From JAFGMQ01 sp036733345 (GTDB lineage Bacteria > Desulfobacterota > DSM-4660 > Desulfatiglandales > Desulfatiglandaceae): 8,187 nt of DNA. The notes under the pieces were generated by a model, which saw only the letters and a list, made by a program, of their open reading frames with translations, ran no database searches and was not told the origin of the DNA. The stretch is from positions 1-8,187 of the forward strand of contig DAINAR010000088.1 in the NCBI GenBank assembly GCA_036733345.1. Direction: 5' to 3'. Below are positions 1 through 5,483 of the stretch, piece after piece (within the stretch, counting starts at the first letter, position 1; every line of letters starts with the position of its first letter). The translations under genes were made by a program, and so were the position numbers.

Positions 1-174
1 TGTTTTTTAAATATGAGATCATTGTGCTCATCTTATTGGCTGTATAAAACAGTTCAACATAGTTGCATTATATGCCTTTGAACTGGCTCACGGCCTGAGA
101 ACACGCGAAGAGTTCTTTGCCATGATTAAGAAGTATATACGGCATGATATCCAATCAAAAGCAAGGATGAAAAA
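1..174 (+). other. efp leader region with weak promoter and an ATG-poor open frame
   Basis: No convincing gene. A possible sigma70 promoter is TTGTGC (22-27) and TATAAA (43-48), but the 15-nt spacer is short. One frame is open from 17 to its stop at 194-196, overlapping the start of efp. It reads like protein in its middle (ELAHGLRTREEFFAMIKKY) but has no start codon with a ribosome-binding site and an in-frame stop at 14-16. It may be the eroded tail of an upstream gene or a chance frame. The efp Shine-Dalgarno (AAGGA, starting near 163) closes the region. Confidence 0.3.
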
Positions 175-735
175 ATGTATACTGCAAGTGATCTAAGAAA
201 AAATTTGAAAATTGAGATTGATAATGAACCCTATGTTATAACTGACTTCCAGTTCACAAAACCAGGAAAAGGTCAGTCGTTGTATCGGTGTAAATTAAAG
301 AACATGATTACAGGTGTAATCCTCGACAGGACCTACAGGTCAGGAGATGTTTTTCAACCTGCATCCCTTGAAGAACGGAGGATGCAATACCTTTATGAAC
401 AGGAAGGTGAATATTGCTTCATGGATCTGGAAAATTACGAACAGGTATTTCTGAGTACTGAACAGGTCTCTGATGCAAGGAACTATCTTAAAGACAACCT
501 CGAAGTTGATATCCTTTTTTTCGGAGATAAAGCTATTGGCATAACCCTGCCAAATTTTGTTGATTTGGCTGTTGTGAAGGCTGATCCCTGGGTGAAGGGA
601 GACTCTGTATCAGGAGATTCGAAGCCTGTTACAGTAGAAACCGGCTATGAGCTCCGAGTCCCTCCTTTTGTTCAGGAGGAAGACAAAATAACAATCGATA
701 CAAGAACCGGGGAATATGTCACCCGAGTCAAATAA
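175..735 (+). CDS. efp: Elongation factor P
   Basis: EF-P binds ribosomes stalled between the P and E sites and restores peptide-bond formation at polyproline stretches; it acts in the cytoplasm. The 186-aa length is normal for the family. The N-terminal KOW-like domain (about 1-62) contains the loop TKPGKGQ with Lys32, which aligns with the modified Lys34 of E. coli EF-P. The central OB domain (about 65-125) and C-terminal OB domain (about 128-186) follow, the latter with the usual ending ELRVPPFV...TRTGEYV. The ATG at 175 is preceded by AAGGA at good spacing. The gene overlaps the next one by 20 bp, and that neighbour is the enzyme family that attaches lysine to this loop, so Lys32 is very probably modified by lysylation. 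No epmB (lysine 2,3-aminomutase) lies in the window, so whether beta-lysine is used cannot be told. Confidence 0.96.
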   Translation: MYTASDLRKNLKIEIDNEPYVITDFQFTKPGKGQSLYRCKLKNMITGVILDRTYRSGDVFQPASLEERRMQYLYEQEGEYCFMDLENYEQVFLSTEQVSDARNYLKDNLEVDILFFGDKAIGITLPNFVDLAVVKADPWVKGDSVSGDSKPVTVETGYELRVPPFVQEEDKITIDTRTGEYVTRVK

Positions 736-1666
736 TAGTTTTTTTGAGTATGAGCGAAGGAGGCTCGAAAGGAAAAAAAGTGATCTTAGGCTTAGATCAA
801 GGATCATCAAATCCATCAGAGAGTTTTTTTCACGAAAGGATTATCTGGAAGTTGAAACACCCTTGCTAATCCCTGCACCAGCCCCTGAGGTCCATGTCGA
901 TGCTATCAGCTCAGGGGATCTGTTTCTTCACACCTCACCTGAATTATGCATGAAGCGTCTGCTTGCCGCGGGTTATTCAAAGATATTTCAAATCTCCAAA
1001 TGTTTCCGAAATGGAGAACGTGGGAATCTGCATATGCCCGAATTTACGATTCTTGAATGGTACAGGGCCGGGATTGACTATAGTACACTGATGGAGGAAT
1101 GTGAGGCACTTTTTACCTGGATCTCAAACAGTATTGGTCTTGGAAAAAGGATAAAATATAATGGACAGGAATTTGATATATCAGCGCCCTGGGAAAGGCT
1201 TTCTGTCAGTGAGGCCTTTGAACGCCATGCATCTATATCCCTGACCACTGCTCTTGATAAAGATTTATTTGATGAGACACTGGTTAATGATATCGAGCCC
1301 CGTCTGGGAGTTACCAAACCCACTTTTCTGTATGATTACCCTCCTTCAATGTCTTCCCTGGCAAGATTAAATTATGATAATAACCTGGCTGAAAGATTTG
1401 AAATTTATCTGGCAGGTTTAGAGCTGGCAAATGGTTTTTCCGAGCTGAATGATGTCGGAGAACAGAGGGCACGATTCGAAAGAGATAACAAACAGAGGGA
1501 TTTGCTGGGCAAAAAGAGATATCCTGTTTCTGAAAGTTTTTTAAGAGCTCTTGAATATATGCCGGATGCTTCGGGAATTGCTCTGGGCGTTGACAGGCTC
1601 GTTATGATATTTGCAGACAAAACAAAGATTGACGATGTGGTATCTTTTACACCTGAAGAATTATGA
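716..1666 (+). CDS. epmA: EF-P--lysine ligase, EpmA/GenX/PoxA family
   Basis: This class II lysyl-tRNA synthetase paralogue activates (beta-)lysine with ATP and transfers it to the conserved lysine of EF-P rather than to tRNA. The 316-aa length fits EpmA (about 325 aa). It starts directly with the catalytic domain and lacks the N-terminal anticodon-binding OB fold of LysS, the diagnostic difference. Visible motifs are motif 1 around 37-51 (ending VETPLL), TSPE at 73-76, motif 2 at 97-117 (FRNGERGNLHMPEFTILEWYR) with R98 and E101, the ELANGFSEL segment at 236-244, and motif 3 at 287-301 (GIALGVDRLVMIFAD) with R294. The ATG at 716 lies inside the 3' end of efp, with GGGG a few bases upstream, suggesting translational coupling in one operon. 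No strong terminator is visible after the stop. Confidence 0.94.
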   Translation: MSPESNNSFFEYERRRLERKKSDLRLRSRIIKSIREFFSRKDYLEVETPLLIPAPAPEVHVDAISSGDLFLHTSPELCMKRLLAAGYSKIFQISKCFRNGERGNLHMPEFTILEWYRAGIDYSTLMEECEALFTWISNSIGLGKRIKYNGQEFDISAPWERLSVSEAFERHASISLTTALDKDLFDETLVNDIEPRLGVTKPTFLYDYPPSMSSLARLNYDNNLAERFEIYLAGLELANGFSELNDVGEQRARFERDNKQRDLLGKKRYPVSESFLRALEYMPDASGIALGVDRLVMIFADKTKIDDVVSFTPEEL

Positions 1667-1720
1667 TGTCTTGCCGGAAAATACCTCGTCTGATTAAGGT
1701 TCATTTAATTATGATTGTTT

Positions 1721-1748
1721 TTGACATAAACCTGGCATTTTTTATAGC
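1721..1748 (+). promoter_or_regulatory. Sigma70-type promoter for the J-domain gene
   Basis: A consensus -35 TTGACA (1721-1726) is followed after 16 nt by TATAGC (1743-1748; 4 of 6 matches). Transcription would start near 1755, leaving a leader of about 135 nt before the start codon at 1892. It lies in the 225-bp gap after epmA, so the downstream gene probably has its own transcription unit. Confidence 0.55.
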
Positions 1749-1815
1749 GCCATTAAAAATGAAACTTTTTACATGACATGAAATACAGGCTTTTCTTGAT
1801 TATCAGGGTGTTTAA

Positions 1816-1911
1816 TTGTATATTGTTTATACTTCAAATCAGGAATATGACTATATCCGAGACCTTGAACACGGAGTGCATGTAGTATTACATGAGTGGC
1901 GAAATAACTAA
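1816..1911 (+). CDS. Possible 31-aa upstream ORF (leader peptide)
   Basis: A TTG codon at 1816, five bases after GGGTG (1806-1810), opens a 31-codon frame ending at TAA 1909-1911. The C-terminal half reads DLEHGVHVVLHEWRNN. It overlaps the next gene's start by 20 bp. The next gene has only a poorly placed GGAG (1873-1876, 15 nt from its ATG), so translation of this short ORF could deliver ribosomes to it by coupling. It is not a family I recognise. A chance frame, or an eroded N-terminus of the next gene in another frame, are alternatives. Confidence 0.25.
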   Translation: MYIVYTSNQEYDYIRDLEHGVHVVLHEWRNN

Positions 1912-2617
1912 AAAACCTGCTATACCTGACAAACAAAGAAGGTGCCTTTCCTGTGGAACCAATAATATAAAACCCGGAAGGCGTTATTGTTCAAAGGAAT
2001 GCCGCCAACAGATCAACTGGGTCCTTTCACTTTCAAAAGGCCTGCTTAAGACCTTTAATACCAGGTATGCGGCATTCTATTTTACGCATGACCACGTAGT
2101 GCTTGATATGCTTCCTGTCTGGTCAAAGGGGATTTCAAGGTTCGTTTGCATACGGGAGCAGGGTAACAAGCCTGCTGTTGATCTGAAAAGGCTTATCCTT
2201 CAATCAGGAAGTGAGTGGTATCGCCTTGTATACAACAATACATCAAAAAGTTATGCCTCTTTGTCCCTGCTTGAGAAAAGCCACAAAAAGAATATTGATC
2301 CCGAAAGTATAATGCCGAATAAGAATTCCATGCCAAGGCTTTCAAAGGATGAAAAAAACTGCCTTAAAATCCTCAAACTCGATAGAAAGGATTTGTCATC
2401 CGGATCTAATATTACAAGGATCAAGTCTGCATATAAGAGAATGGCAAAGCTTTACCACCCTGACATGGGAGGTGATGCGGAGAAATTCAAAAAGTTAAAT
2501 GAAGCCCATCAGCTTATGCTTTTGTGGACGGAGAACCCGCAGTACACTTCCAGGAAGGCCCTCAGAGATTGCTGGTCATACGACGGTTATACTAATCGAT
2601 GGTCTCCTCCCCTGTAG
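1892..2617 (+). CDS. Zinc-finger and J-domain protein (DnaJ-like)
   Basis: A 241-aa protein. Residues 18-37 form a probable zinc-binding finger, C18-x2-C21-x11-C33-x3-C37, within a basic N-terminus. Residues 40-150 are a middle region I do not recognise. Residues about 155-213 form a J domain: the HPD motif is at 189-191, preceded by the basic helix AYKRMAKLY and followed by DAEKFKKLNEAHQLML. J domains stimulate the ATPase of a DnaK-type Hsp70 through HPD, so this is probably a specialised co-chaperone whose finger and middle region choose the client. It is not canonical DnaJ: there is no G/F region or four-repeat zinc domain, and the J domain is C-terminal. ATG 1892 is the first in-frame start after a stop at 1883-1885; its Shine-Dalgarno is weak. 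It converges with the DUF1232 gene downstream. Confidence 0.85.
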   Translation: MSGEITKKPAIPDKQRRCLSCGTNNIKPGRRYCSKECRQQINWVLSLSKGLLKTFNTRYAAFYFTHDHVVLDMLPVWSKGISRFVCIREQGNKPAVDLKRLILQSGSEWYRLVYNNTSKSYASLSLLEKSHKKNIDPESIMPNKNSMPRLSKDEKNCLKILKLDRKDLSSGSNITRIKSAYKRMAKLYHPDMGGDAEKFKKLNEAHQLMLLWTENPQYTSRKALRDCWSYDGYTNRWSPPL

Positions 2618-2625
2618 ACCAATCG
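2597..2625 (+). terminator. Stem-loop over the stop codon of the J-domain gene
   Basis: CGAT GGTCT (2597-2605) pairs with AGACC A ATCG (2616-2625): nine base pairs with one bulged A and a 10-nt loop. The TAG stop (2615-2617) lies at the base of the 3' arm. There is no T-run afterwards, so it is either a weak terminator or an mRNA 3'-end stabiliser rather than a textbook intrinsic terminator. The remaining convergent gap (2626-2690) shows nothing else. Confidence 0.35.
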
Positions 2626-2690
2626 CAGGGCATTCCAAAAAATTAATCCCTGAAATCCTGAATTCCCTCAATCCTTTTTCAATATCCATG

Positions 2691-3029
2691 TCACACTTTC
2701 CAGAATCCCTTCTCTTCCTGAGACGCCTCACTCATCTTCCATTTCCTGTATGCTTCCAAATCCTTGTCCACTAAAAACAGGCAAAGGGCTATAACCGCAC
2801 CATCATCAATTTGACCAATTCCCACTAAATAATCAGGAATGAGATCAAAGGGGTTGATGACATAGAGAATTGTGAGGGAAATTCCCAAGATCGAAAGAAA
2901 AGGGATTTTGCGATACTTCCCTGTATAATAGTCCTTTATCAAAGGAAAAATTAACTTCAAATTAAATAGAATCCGATACAGAAAGCCGCTTTTTCCCATG
3001 ATTCCTTTGCCTTTATTATAATCCATCAC
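2691..3029 (-). CDS. DUF1232 (YkvA-like) small membrane protein
   Basis: A 112-aa protein with the DUF1232 hallmark, a hydrophobic helix running into INPFDLIPDYLVGIGQIDDG (residues 58-77), with P60, D62, P65, D66 and the D75-D76 pair conserved. Hydrophobic stretches at about 44-58 and 67-87 suggest one hairpin-like pair of membrane segments; residues 88-112 are charged and probably cytoplasmic. The family is widespread and its biochemical role is not established. The start is uncertain: GTG at 3029, ATG at 3026 (AGG immediately upstream), or ATG at 2999 (codon 11) with AAAGGAA three to four bases upstream. The last would give 102 aa and still keep the whole domain. It is transcribed leftwards from the promoter at 3132-3160 and converges with the J-domain gene. 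Confidence 0.88.
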   Translation of the reverse strand: MMDYNKGKGIMGKSGFLYRILFNLKLIFPLIKDYYTGKYRKIPFLSILGISLTILYVINPFDLIPDYLVGIGQIDDGAVIALCLFLVDKDLEAYRKWKMSEASQEEKGFWKV

Positions 3030-3131
3030 CTGTCTTTTTCGGGTGCATTCTCAGGGGGCAGTTATTATCATTTTAAATCCTGCCTTATTTTCACTTTTTG
3101 CAATCTATCCGCTCCACCAATATCTCAAAAC

Positions 3132-3161
3132 ATTTAAACTTCTTTGACCGGATCTGTCAAA
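3132..3161 (-). promoter_or_regulatory. Sigma70 promoter for the DUF1232 gene, with an inverted repeat over the -35
   Basis: On the minus strand TTGACA (3160-3155) is followed after exactly 17 nt by TTAAAT (3137-3132), a strong match in sequence and spacing, about 100 nt upstream of the gene. The -35 also forms the right arm of an inverted repeat, TTTGAC (3143-3148) and GTCAAA (3156-3161) with a 7-nt spacer, which could be an operator. The promoter sits directly downstream of the stop codon of the recombinase remnant. Confidence 0.55.
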
Positions 3162-3179
3162 CCCATATGATATAATGCC

Positions 3180-3469
3180 CTAATCTCTGAGGACATTGCT
3201 TAAGGCTTGAAATATTCTTGATTGTTTACCTGATTTTGTGTCGAAGGTGCGGTACGTCTCTTTTATTGCGTCACTGGCTTGTTGGACTTGCCAATCCTCA
3301 CGGTTCTTGGATAACTGTCTAAGATATTGAGTGATTTGTTCGGATTCAACAGCAGTTACAATATCTGACTGGCAAAAAGAATATAGCTGAGCAACCCGAT
3401 TCAAAAAATAATTAATCTTTTTTTTGGCACAATATTCTTTGATACGAGATATATTTCGAAATCCTTCAT
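3180..3469 (-). pseudogene. Frameshifted, truncated tyrosine recombinase (integrase N-terminal region only)
   Basis: The true start is ATG at 3469-3467, six bases after a perfect AGGAGG (3481-3476). It reads MKDFEIYLVSKNIVP and then meets a run of eight A (3425-3418 on this strand), after which the original frame stops at codon 23. A -1 shift on the A run restores a 96-aa product continuing PKKKINYFLNRVAQLYSFC and ending FQALSNVLRD. This matches the SAM-like core-binding region of tyrosine recombinases, including the DWQVQQASDAI...Y pattern that I associate with long integron-integrase-like proteins. The whole catalytic half (R...HxxR...Y) is absent and none is seen in 3030-3180. It is therefore an inactive remnant. 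It points away from the gene cassettes at 3886 onward, the normal arrangement of intI. Assignment to IntI rather than another tyrosine recombinase rests mainly on this context. Confidence 0.65.
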
Positions 3470-3494
3470 AAGAATCCTCCTGATTTAAAGTGAT

Positions 3495-3517
3495 AATTCT
3501 TTCGCAGCGAACCAATA
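3495..3517 (+). repeat. 23-bp direct repeat, copy 1
   Basis: It begins AATTCTTTCGCAGCGAA and is followed by CCAATA; it matches 3856-3878 at 22 of 23 positions. Its core TTCGC-A-GCGAA is an 11-bp palindrome. It lies 25 bp upstream of the recombinase ATG, where an attI or an autoregulatory operator would be expected. Confidence 0.8.
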
Positions 3518-3577
3518 CGTCGTAACAGCACAAAGATTCGCATTTTCAGTTTGGGAAAGCTTATATCAAAGAAGTAA

Positions 3578-3583
3578 ATTATA
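3578..3583 (-). promoter_or_regulatory. Possible -10 box for the recombinase remnant
   Basis: The minus strand reads a perfect TATAAT at 3583-3578, about 110 nt upstream of the recombinase ATG. The only candidate -35 (TCAACA, 3608-3603) is weak and 19 nt away, so this is tentative. Confidence 0.25.
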
Positions 3584-3638
3584 CGCTATTCAATAATATT
3601 TTTGTTGAATATTGAAATGGATGTGTTATTAGAAACAA

Positions 3639-3839
3639 TTAGGCAATATGTGGTTTGAATCCGCCAGCCAGCCAACCAGCCAACCAGCCAAAGGCTGGTA
3701 AAAGGCTGGTAAAAGGCTGATAAAAGGCGGACGAGGGTTTGAATTCCCGATGCTTAGGGTGTTCAATGCTTTTTAAGATAGCCCAATGCTTGCGGAGGGG
3801 TAGTTCATTAATCGCTGCACAGATCTTGCTTATATTCAT
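3639..3839 (-). CDS. Hypothetical 66-aa ORF within the repeat-bounded insert
   Basis: The ATG at 3839 has a respectable AGGA four to five bases upstream, and the N-terminal half (MNISKICAAINELPLRKHW...) reads like protein. The C-terminal half is translated from the tandem repeats (QPFTSLLPAF, GWLAGWLAGG), which suggests a chance frame or a gene altered by repeat expansion. I recognise no family. It lies entirely between the two 23-bp repeats. Confidence 0.25.
   Translation of the reverse strand: MNISKICAAINELPLRKHWAILKSIEHPKHREFKPSSAFYQPFTSLLPAFGWLAGWLAGGFKPHIA
3652..3747 (+). repeat. Tandem-repeat hairpin cluster flanked by a 12-bp direct repeat
   Basis: Three perfect 8-bp units CCAGCCAA (3668-3691, with a partial unit before) abut three 11-bp units GGCTGGTAAAA (3693-3725, the third with one mismatch) plus a partial GGCGG. 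The two arrays are reverse complements in their cores, so they meet in a perfect hairpin, ACCAGCC-AAA-GGCTGGT (3683-3699). Further out, TCCGCC (3660-3665) can pair with GGCGGA (3726-3731). GGTTTGAATYCC occurs at both ends (3652 and 3736). The structure may be recombinogenic or form a strong RNA hairpin; its function is unknown. Confidence 0.75.
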
Positions 3840-3855
3840 TTTTCCTAAAATCTGA

Positions 3856-3878
3856 AATTCTTTCGCAGCGAATCAATA
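3856..3878 (+). repeat. 23-bp direct repeat, copy 2
   Basis: This copy differs from 3495-3517 only by T for C after GCGAA and is in the same orientation, 361 bp away. It ends seven bases before the inferred recombination point at 3885/3886. If the two copies were collapsed into one, that crossover would be about 55 bp from the recombinase start, a normal intI-attI distance, so the intervening unit looks like a later insertion. Confidence 0.8.
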
Positions 3879-3884
3879 TCTAAT

Positions 3885-3891
3885 GTTCGAA
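3885..3891 (+). other. Core recombination site (1R) opening cassette 1, G^TTCGAA
   Basis: The inferred crossover lies between G3885 and T3886. G plus the first six bases of the cassette (GTTCGAA) is the exact reverse complement of the 1L box TTCGAAC at 4908-4914, the relation expected when a cassette has been a circle. It keeps the invariant GTT but departs from the GTTRRRY consensus at two positions. The site lies in a 12-bp palindrome, ATGTTCGAACAT (3883-3894). Confidence 0.55.
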
Positions 3892-4959
3892 CATAAAGGA
3901 TATCCTATGGGAACAGAGATTAAAACATGGCAGATCACCAACGGCAAGCTTGAGTCAATCGCTACCAACCTGAAAAACGAAGGGCGCACGGAACCCTATG
4001 ACCTTGAACCTTGGCTTGAATCCAACCCTGCGATTCTCGGCCCTGACATCATAATAATCGGTCGCCAAACAATGTCTAGGTCCGGCCCAATTGATCTCCT
4101 TGGGATAGACAAAACCGGCAACATTGTCATTGTTGAGATCAAGAGGGACAAATTACCTCGCGAAGCATTGACGCAGGCAATTGATTATGCATCAGACGCT
4201 GCAGGATGGTCTATCGATAAATTAGGGGAAATTTGCTTAGCGTATGCCGGTAAGAGCCTCGAGGAGGCTCTTGTTGAGGCTTTTCCGGAGATTGACGTCG
4301 AGAACCTCAATATTAACGATACCCAGAGGATCATTCTTGTGGGGTTCTCTGTCGAGTCCTCCCTTGAAAGGATGATTGAGTGGCTGTCCGATAATTTCAG
4401 TGTTAATATCAACGCTGTTGTACTAAACTACATTAAGACTGCGAGTGGTGATGAACTCCTTACGAAGACCTCGATTATATCCGAAGAAATTGAGCAGGAA
4501 CGAGTTAAAAAGCCGAAAAAGTTCCAGATACCAATGTCAGATGATCCAGGTGAATACGATCCTGGAATACTGCGAAAACTTCTTATGGAGTATCTTGCCC
4601 GCCAACGGGTAACAAATCAGCGCCTCCGGGATGTTCTTCTTCCTGCTCTCTTTAAGCGAAAAACTCTTACTAGAGAGCAACTCAAGACGGAATTACTCGA
4701 ATACGATCCAAATCTTGATGCATCAAAGGTTGGATACCACCTAACAACAATGTCTTCACAGCTAGGTATGAAAAAAAACGACTTTCTCAGACAAGTCGTA
4801 GCGTATGAGTATCCGAATTACCAATGGGAAAAAGATAATTTTTCGCTTCGAGATCAGTTCAGAGATTTGGTTAAGGAAGTCCTTGATGAAGTCAAATCAA
4901 AAAACAGTTCGAACAAGGCAAATGCAGCGGATCGCTGATGCGCCCGCTGATTTGCACCG
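3886..4959 (+). mobile_element. Integron gene cassette 1 (NucS-like nuclease)
   Basis: A 1,074-bp unit consisting of one + strand gene and an attC site, bounded by core-site crossovers G^TT at 3885/3886 and 4959/4960. The gene start (3907) lies 21 bp inside the cassette and its stop codon falls within attC; this compact layout is typical of cassettes. The unit follows a divergently oriented recombinase remnant, as cassettes follow intI. Mobility now would need an integrase supplied elsewhere. Confidence 0.62.
3907..4938 (+). CDS. NucS/DUF91-like PD-(D/E)xK nuclease (cassette 1)
   Basis: A 343-aa protein. Residues about 26-100 form a PD-(D/E)xK nuclease core of the NucS/DUF91 type: LEPWLESNPAIL at 33-44, PIDLLGID with catalytic D63, IVIVEIKR with E77 and K79, then Q90 in LTQAIDYA, a helix position typical of these nucleases. 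Residues 135-180 resemble the remaining domain of that family. Residues about 200-343 form a helical, possibly winged-helix extension I do not recognise, perhaps for DNA or partner binding. The expected activity is metal-dependent cleavage of DNA, possibly at particular structures or sequences; the substrate cannot be told. The start at ATG 3907 is chosen because AAAGGA (3895-3900) sits six bases upstream. The in-frame ATG at 3883 has no such site and would lie before the cassette boundary. The stop codon lies in the loop of the attC at 4908-4965. Confidence 0.8.
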   Translation: MGTEIKTWQITNGKLESIATNLKNEGRTEPYDLEPWLESNPAILGPDIIIIGRQTMSRSGPIDLLGIDKTGNIVIVEIKRDKLPREALTQAIDYASDAAGWSIDKLGEICLAYAGKSLEEALVEAFPEIDVENLNINDTQRIILVGFSVESSLERMIEWLSDNFSVNINAVVLNYIKTASGDELLTKTSIISEEIEQERVKKPKKFQIPMSDDPGEYDPGILRKLLMEYLARQRVTNQRLRDVLLPALFKRKTLTREQLKTELLEYDPNLDASKVGYHLTTMSSQLGMKKNDFLRQVVAYEYPNYQWEKDNFSLRDQFRDLVKEVLDEVKSKNSSNKANAADR

Positions 4960-4965
4960 TTATAG
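4908..4965 (+). other. attC: attC recombination site of cassette 1
   Basis: 58 bp with the full simple-site architecture. 1L is TTCGAAC (4908-4914), followed by a 5-nt spacer AAGGC. 2L is AAAT-G-CAGCGG (4920-4930), and a loop (4931-4943) follows. 2R is CCGCTGATTT (4944-4953), with a 5-nt spacer GCACC, then 1R GTTATAG (4959-4965). GCAAAT and CAGCGG pair with CCGCTG and ATTTGC over 12 bp; G4924 is the single unpaired base, matching the extrahelical base that orients attC. The 1L is a perfect complement of this cassette's own first core (GTTCGAA). The terminal 7-mers depart from RYYYAAC/GTTRRRY outside AAC/GTT. The nuclease TGA (4936-4938) is in the loop. Confidence 0.68.
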
Positions 4966-4968
4966 CTT

Positions 4969-5475
4969 ATGAAATATTCAGATAAATATATGCATTGTGG
5001 TGATTTTTTAATCGAAACACTACATGTTGCAATAAGTGAAATAAAATCCATTTTAAATAATATTGAATGGAATTCGGAATTTTCTATAAAAATCGATAAC
5101 CATGAATTTACCAATCAACGAGCATATAATAAAGCATTTGAACAGGAATTTAATGCAAGAGGCTGGGAGCTTCAACCTAAATTGAATGAATCACCAAAAT
5201 TAATCGGCGACTTCAGGAAAAATTTAGTATTTGTTGAAGTGCAATTTGGTAACTCATCAACATTATATCGTGATTTCTATAAATTCCAATACGGTTTACA
5301 AAATGGTTTACTCTCTTTAGCGGTATTAATAGTACCATATAATGAAAATGAATTTTTCCCTACCAGGAGAGAGAGTGTAATAAACATGGCAAATTATATA
5401 CTAGCAGAAAGATATTTTTCTGTTTTGCCAATTTCGGTACCAACATGGTTGATTGGGTTATTGCCTGAAAGCTAA
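4969..5475 (+). CDS. BglII-type restriction-endonuclease-like protein (cassette 2)
   Basis: A 168-aa protein whose core resembles the BamHI/BglII branch of PD-(D/E)xK nucleases. Residues 79-92 read IGDFRKNLVFVEVQ, giving D81-x8-E90-x-Q92. The same spacing and unusual Gln in place of the last Lys are known for BglII (D84, E93, Q95). It is followed by FGN, then YRDFYKFQYGLQ (100-111), and a hydrophobic strand LSLAVLIVP. An upstream ARGWE segment (63-67) precedes a likely specificity loop. The expected role is cleavage of double-stranded DNA at a specific site. It is shorter than BglII (223 aa), so its dimerisation or recognition parts may be reduced. No DNA methyltransferase is in the window, which is unusual for a restriction enzyme. 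No Shine-Dalgarno precedes ATG 4969, which is four bases past the attC core; translation may be coupled or inefficient. The 168-aa frame is intact. The family call rests on motif and spacing alone. Confidence 0.62.
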   Translation: MKYSDKYMHCGDFLIETLHVAISEIKSILNNIEWNSEFSIKIDNHEFTNQRAYNKAFEQEFNARGWELQPKLNESPKLIGDFRKNLVFVEVQFGNSSTLYRDFYKFQYGLQNGLLSLAVLIVPYNENEFFPTRRESVINMANYILAERYFSVLPISVPTWLIGLLPES

Positions 5476-5483
5476 AGAAATAG

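Noticed and set aside
38..47. GGCTGTATAA shared with 8170-8179 near the other end of the window
   Set aside because: A 10-bp match without extension is too short to indicate a repeat or duplicated element.
610..816. Minus-strand open frames opposite efp and epmA (610-816, 1078-1323, 1405-1704)
   Set aside because: They are antisense shadows of well-identified genes with no motifs of their own.
3180..3533. The single uninterrupted 117-codon frame (TTG at 3533) as the recombinase gene
   Set aside because: Its first 36 or so codons are out of frame relative to the evident start with AGGAGG and ATG at 3469. The two frames join at the A8 run to give the real core-binding domain.
3604..3610. GTTGAAT, a perfect GTTRRRY core, as another cassette boundary
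   Set aside because: No paired inner boxes or matching 1L lie nearby at attC spacing. A 7-bp degenerate word is expected by chance.
3652..3747. Possible CRISPR array or tRNA fragment (GGTTTGAATCC resembles a T-arm)
   Set aside because: Units of 8 and 11 bp without spacers are not CRISPR. No acceptor, D or anticodon arm accompanies the T-arm-like words, and C56 is changed to T.
3883..3906. ATG at 3883 as the start of the cassette 1 nuclease
   Set aside because: It has no Shine-Dalgarno, lies outside the cassette boundary and overlaps the palindromic core site. ATG 3907 has AAAGGA at ideal spacing.
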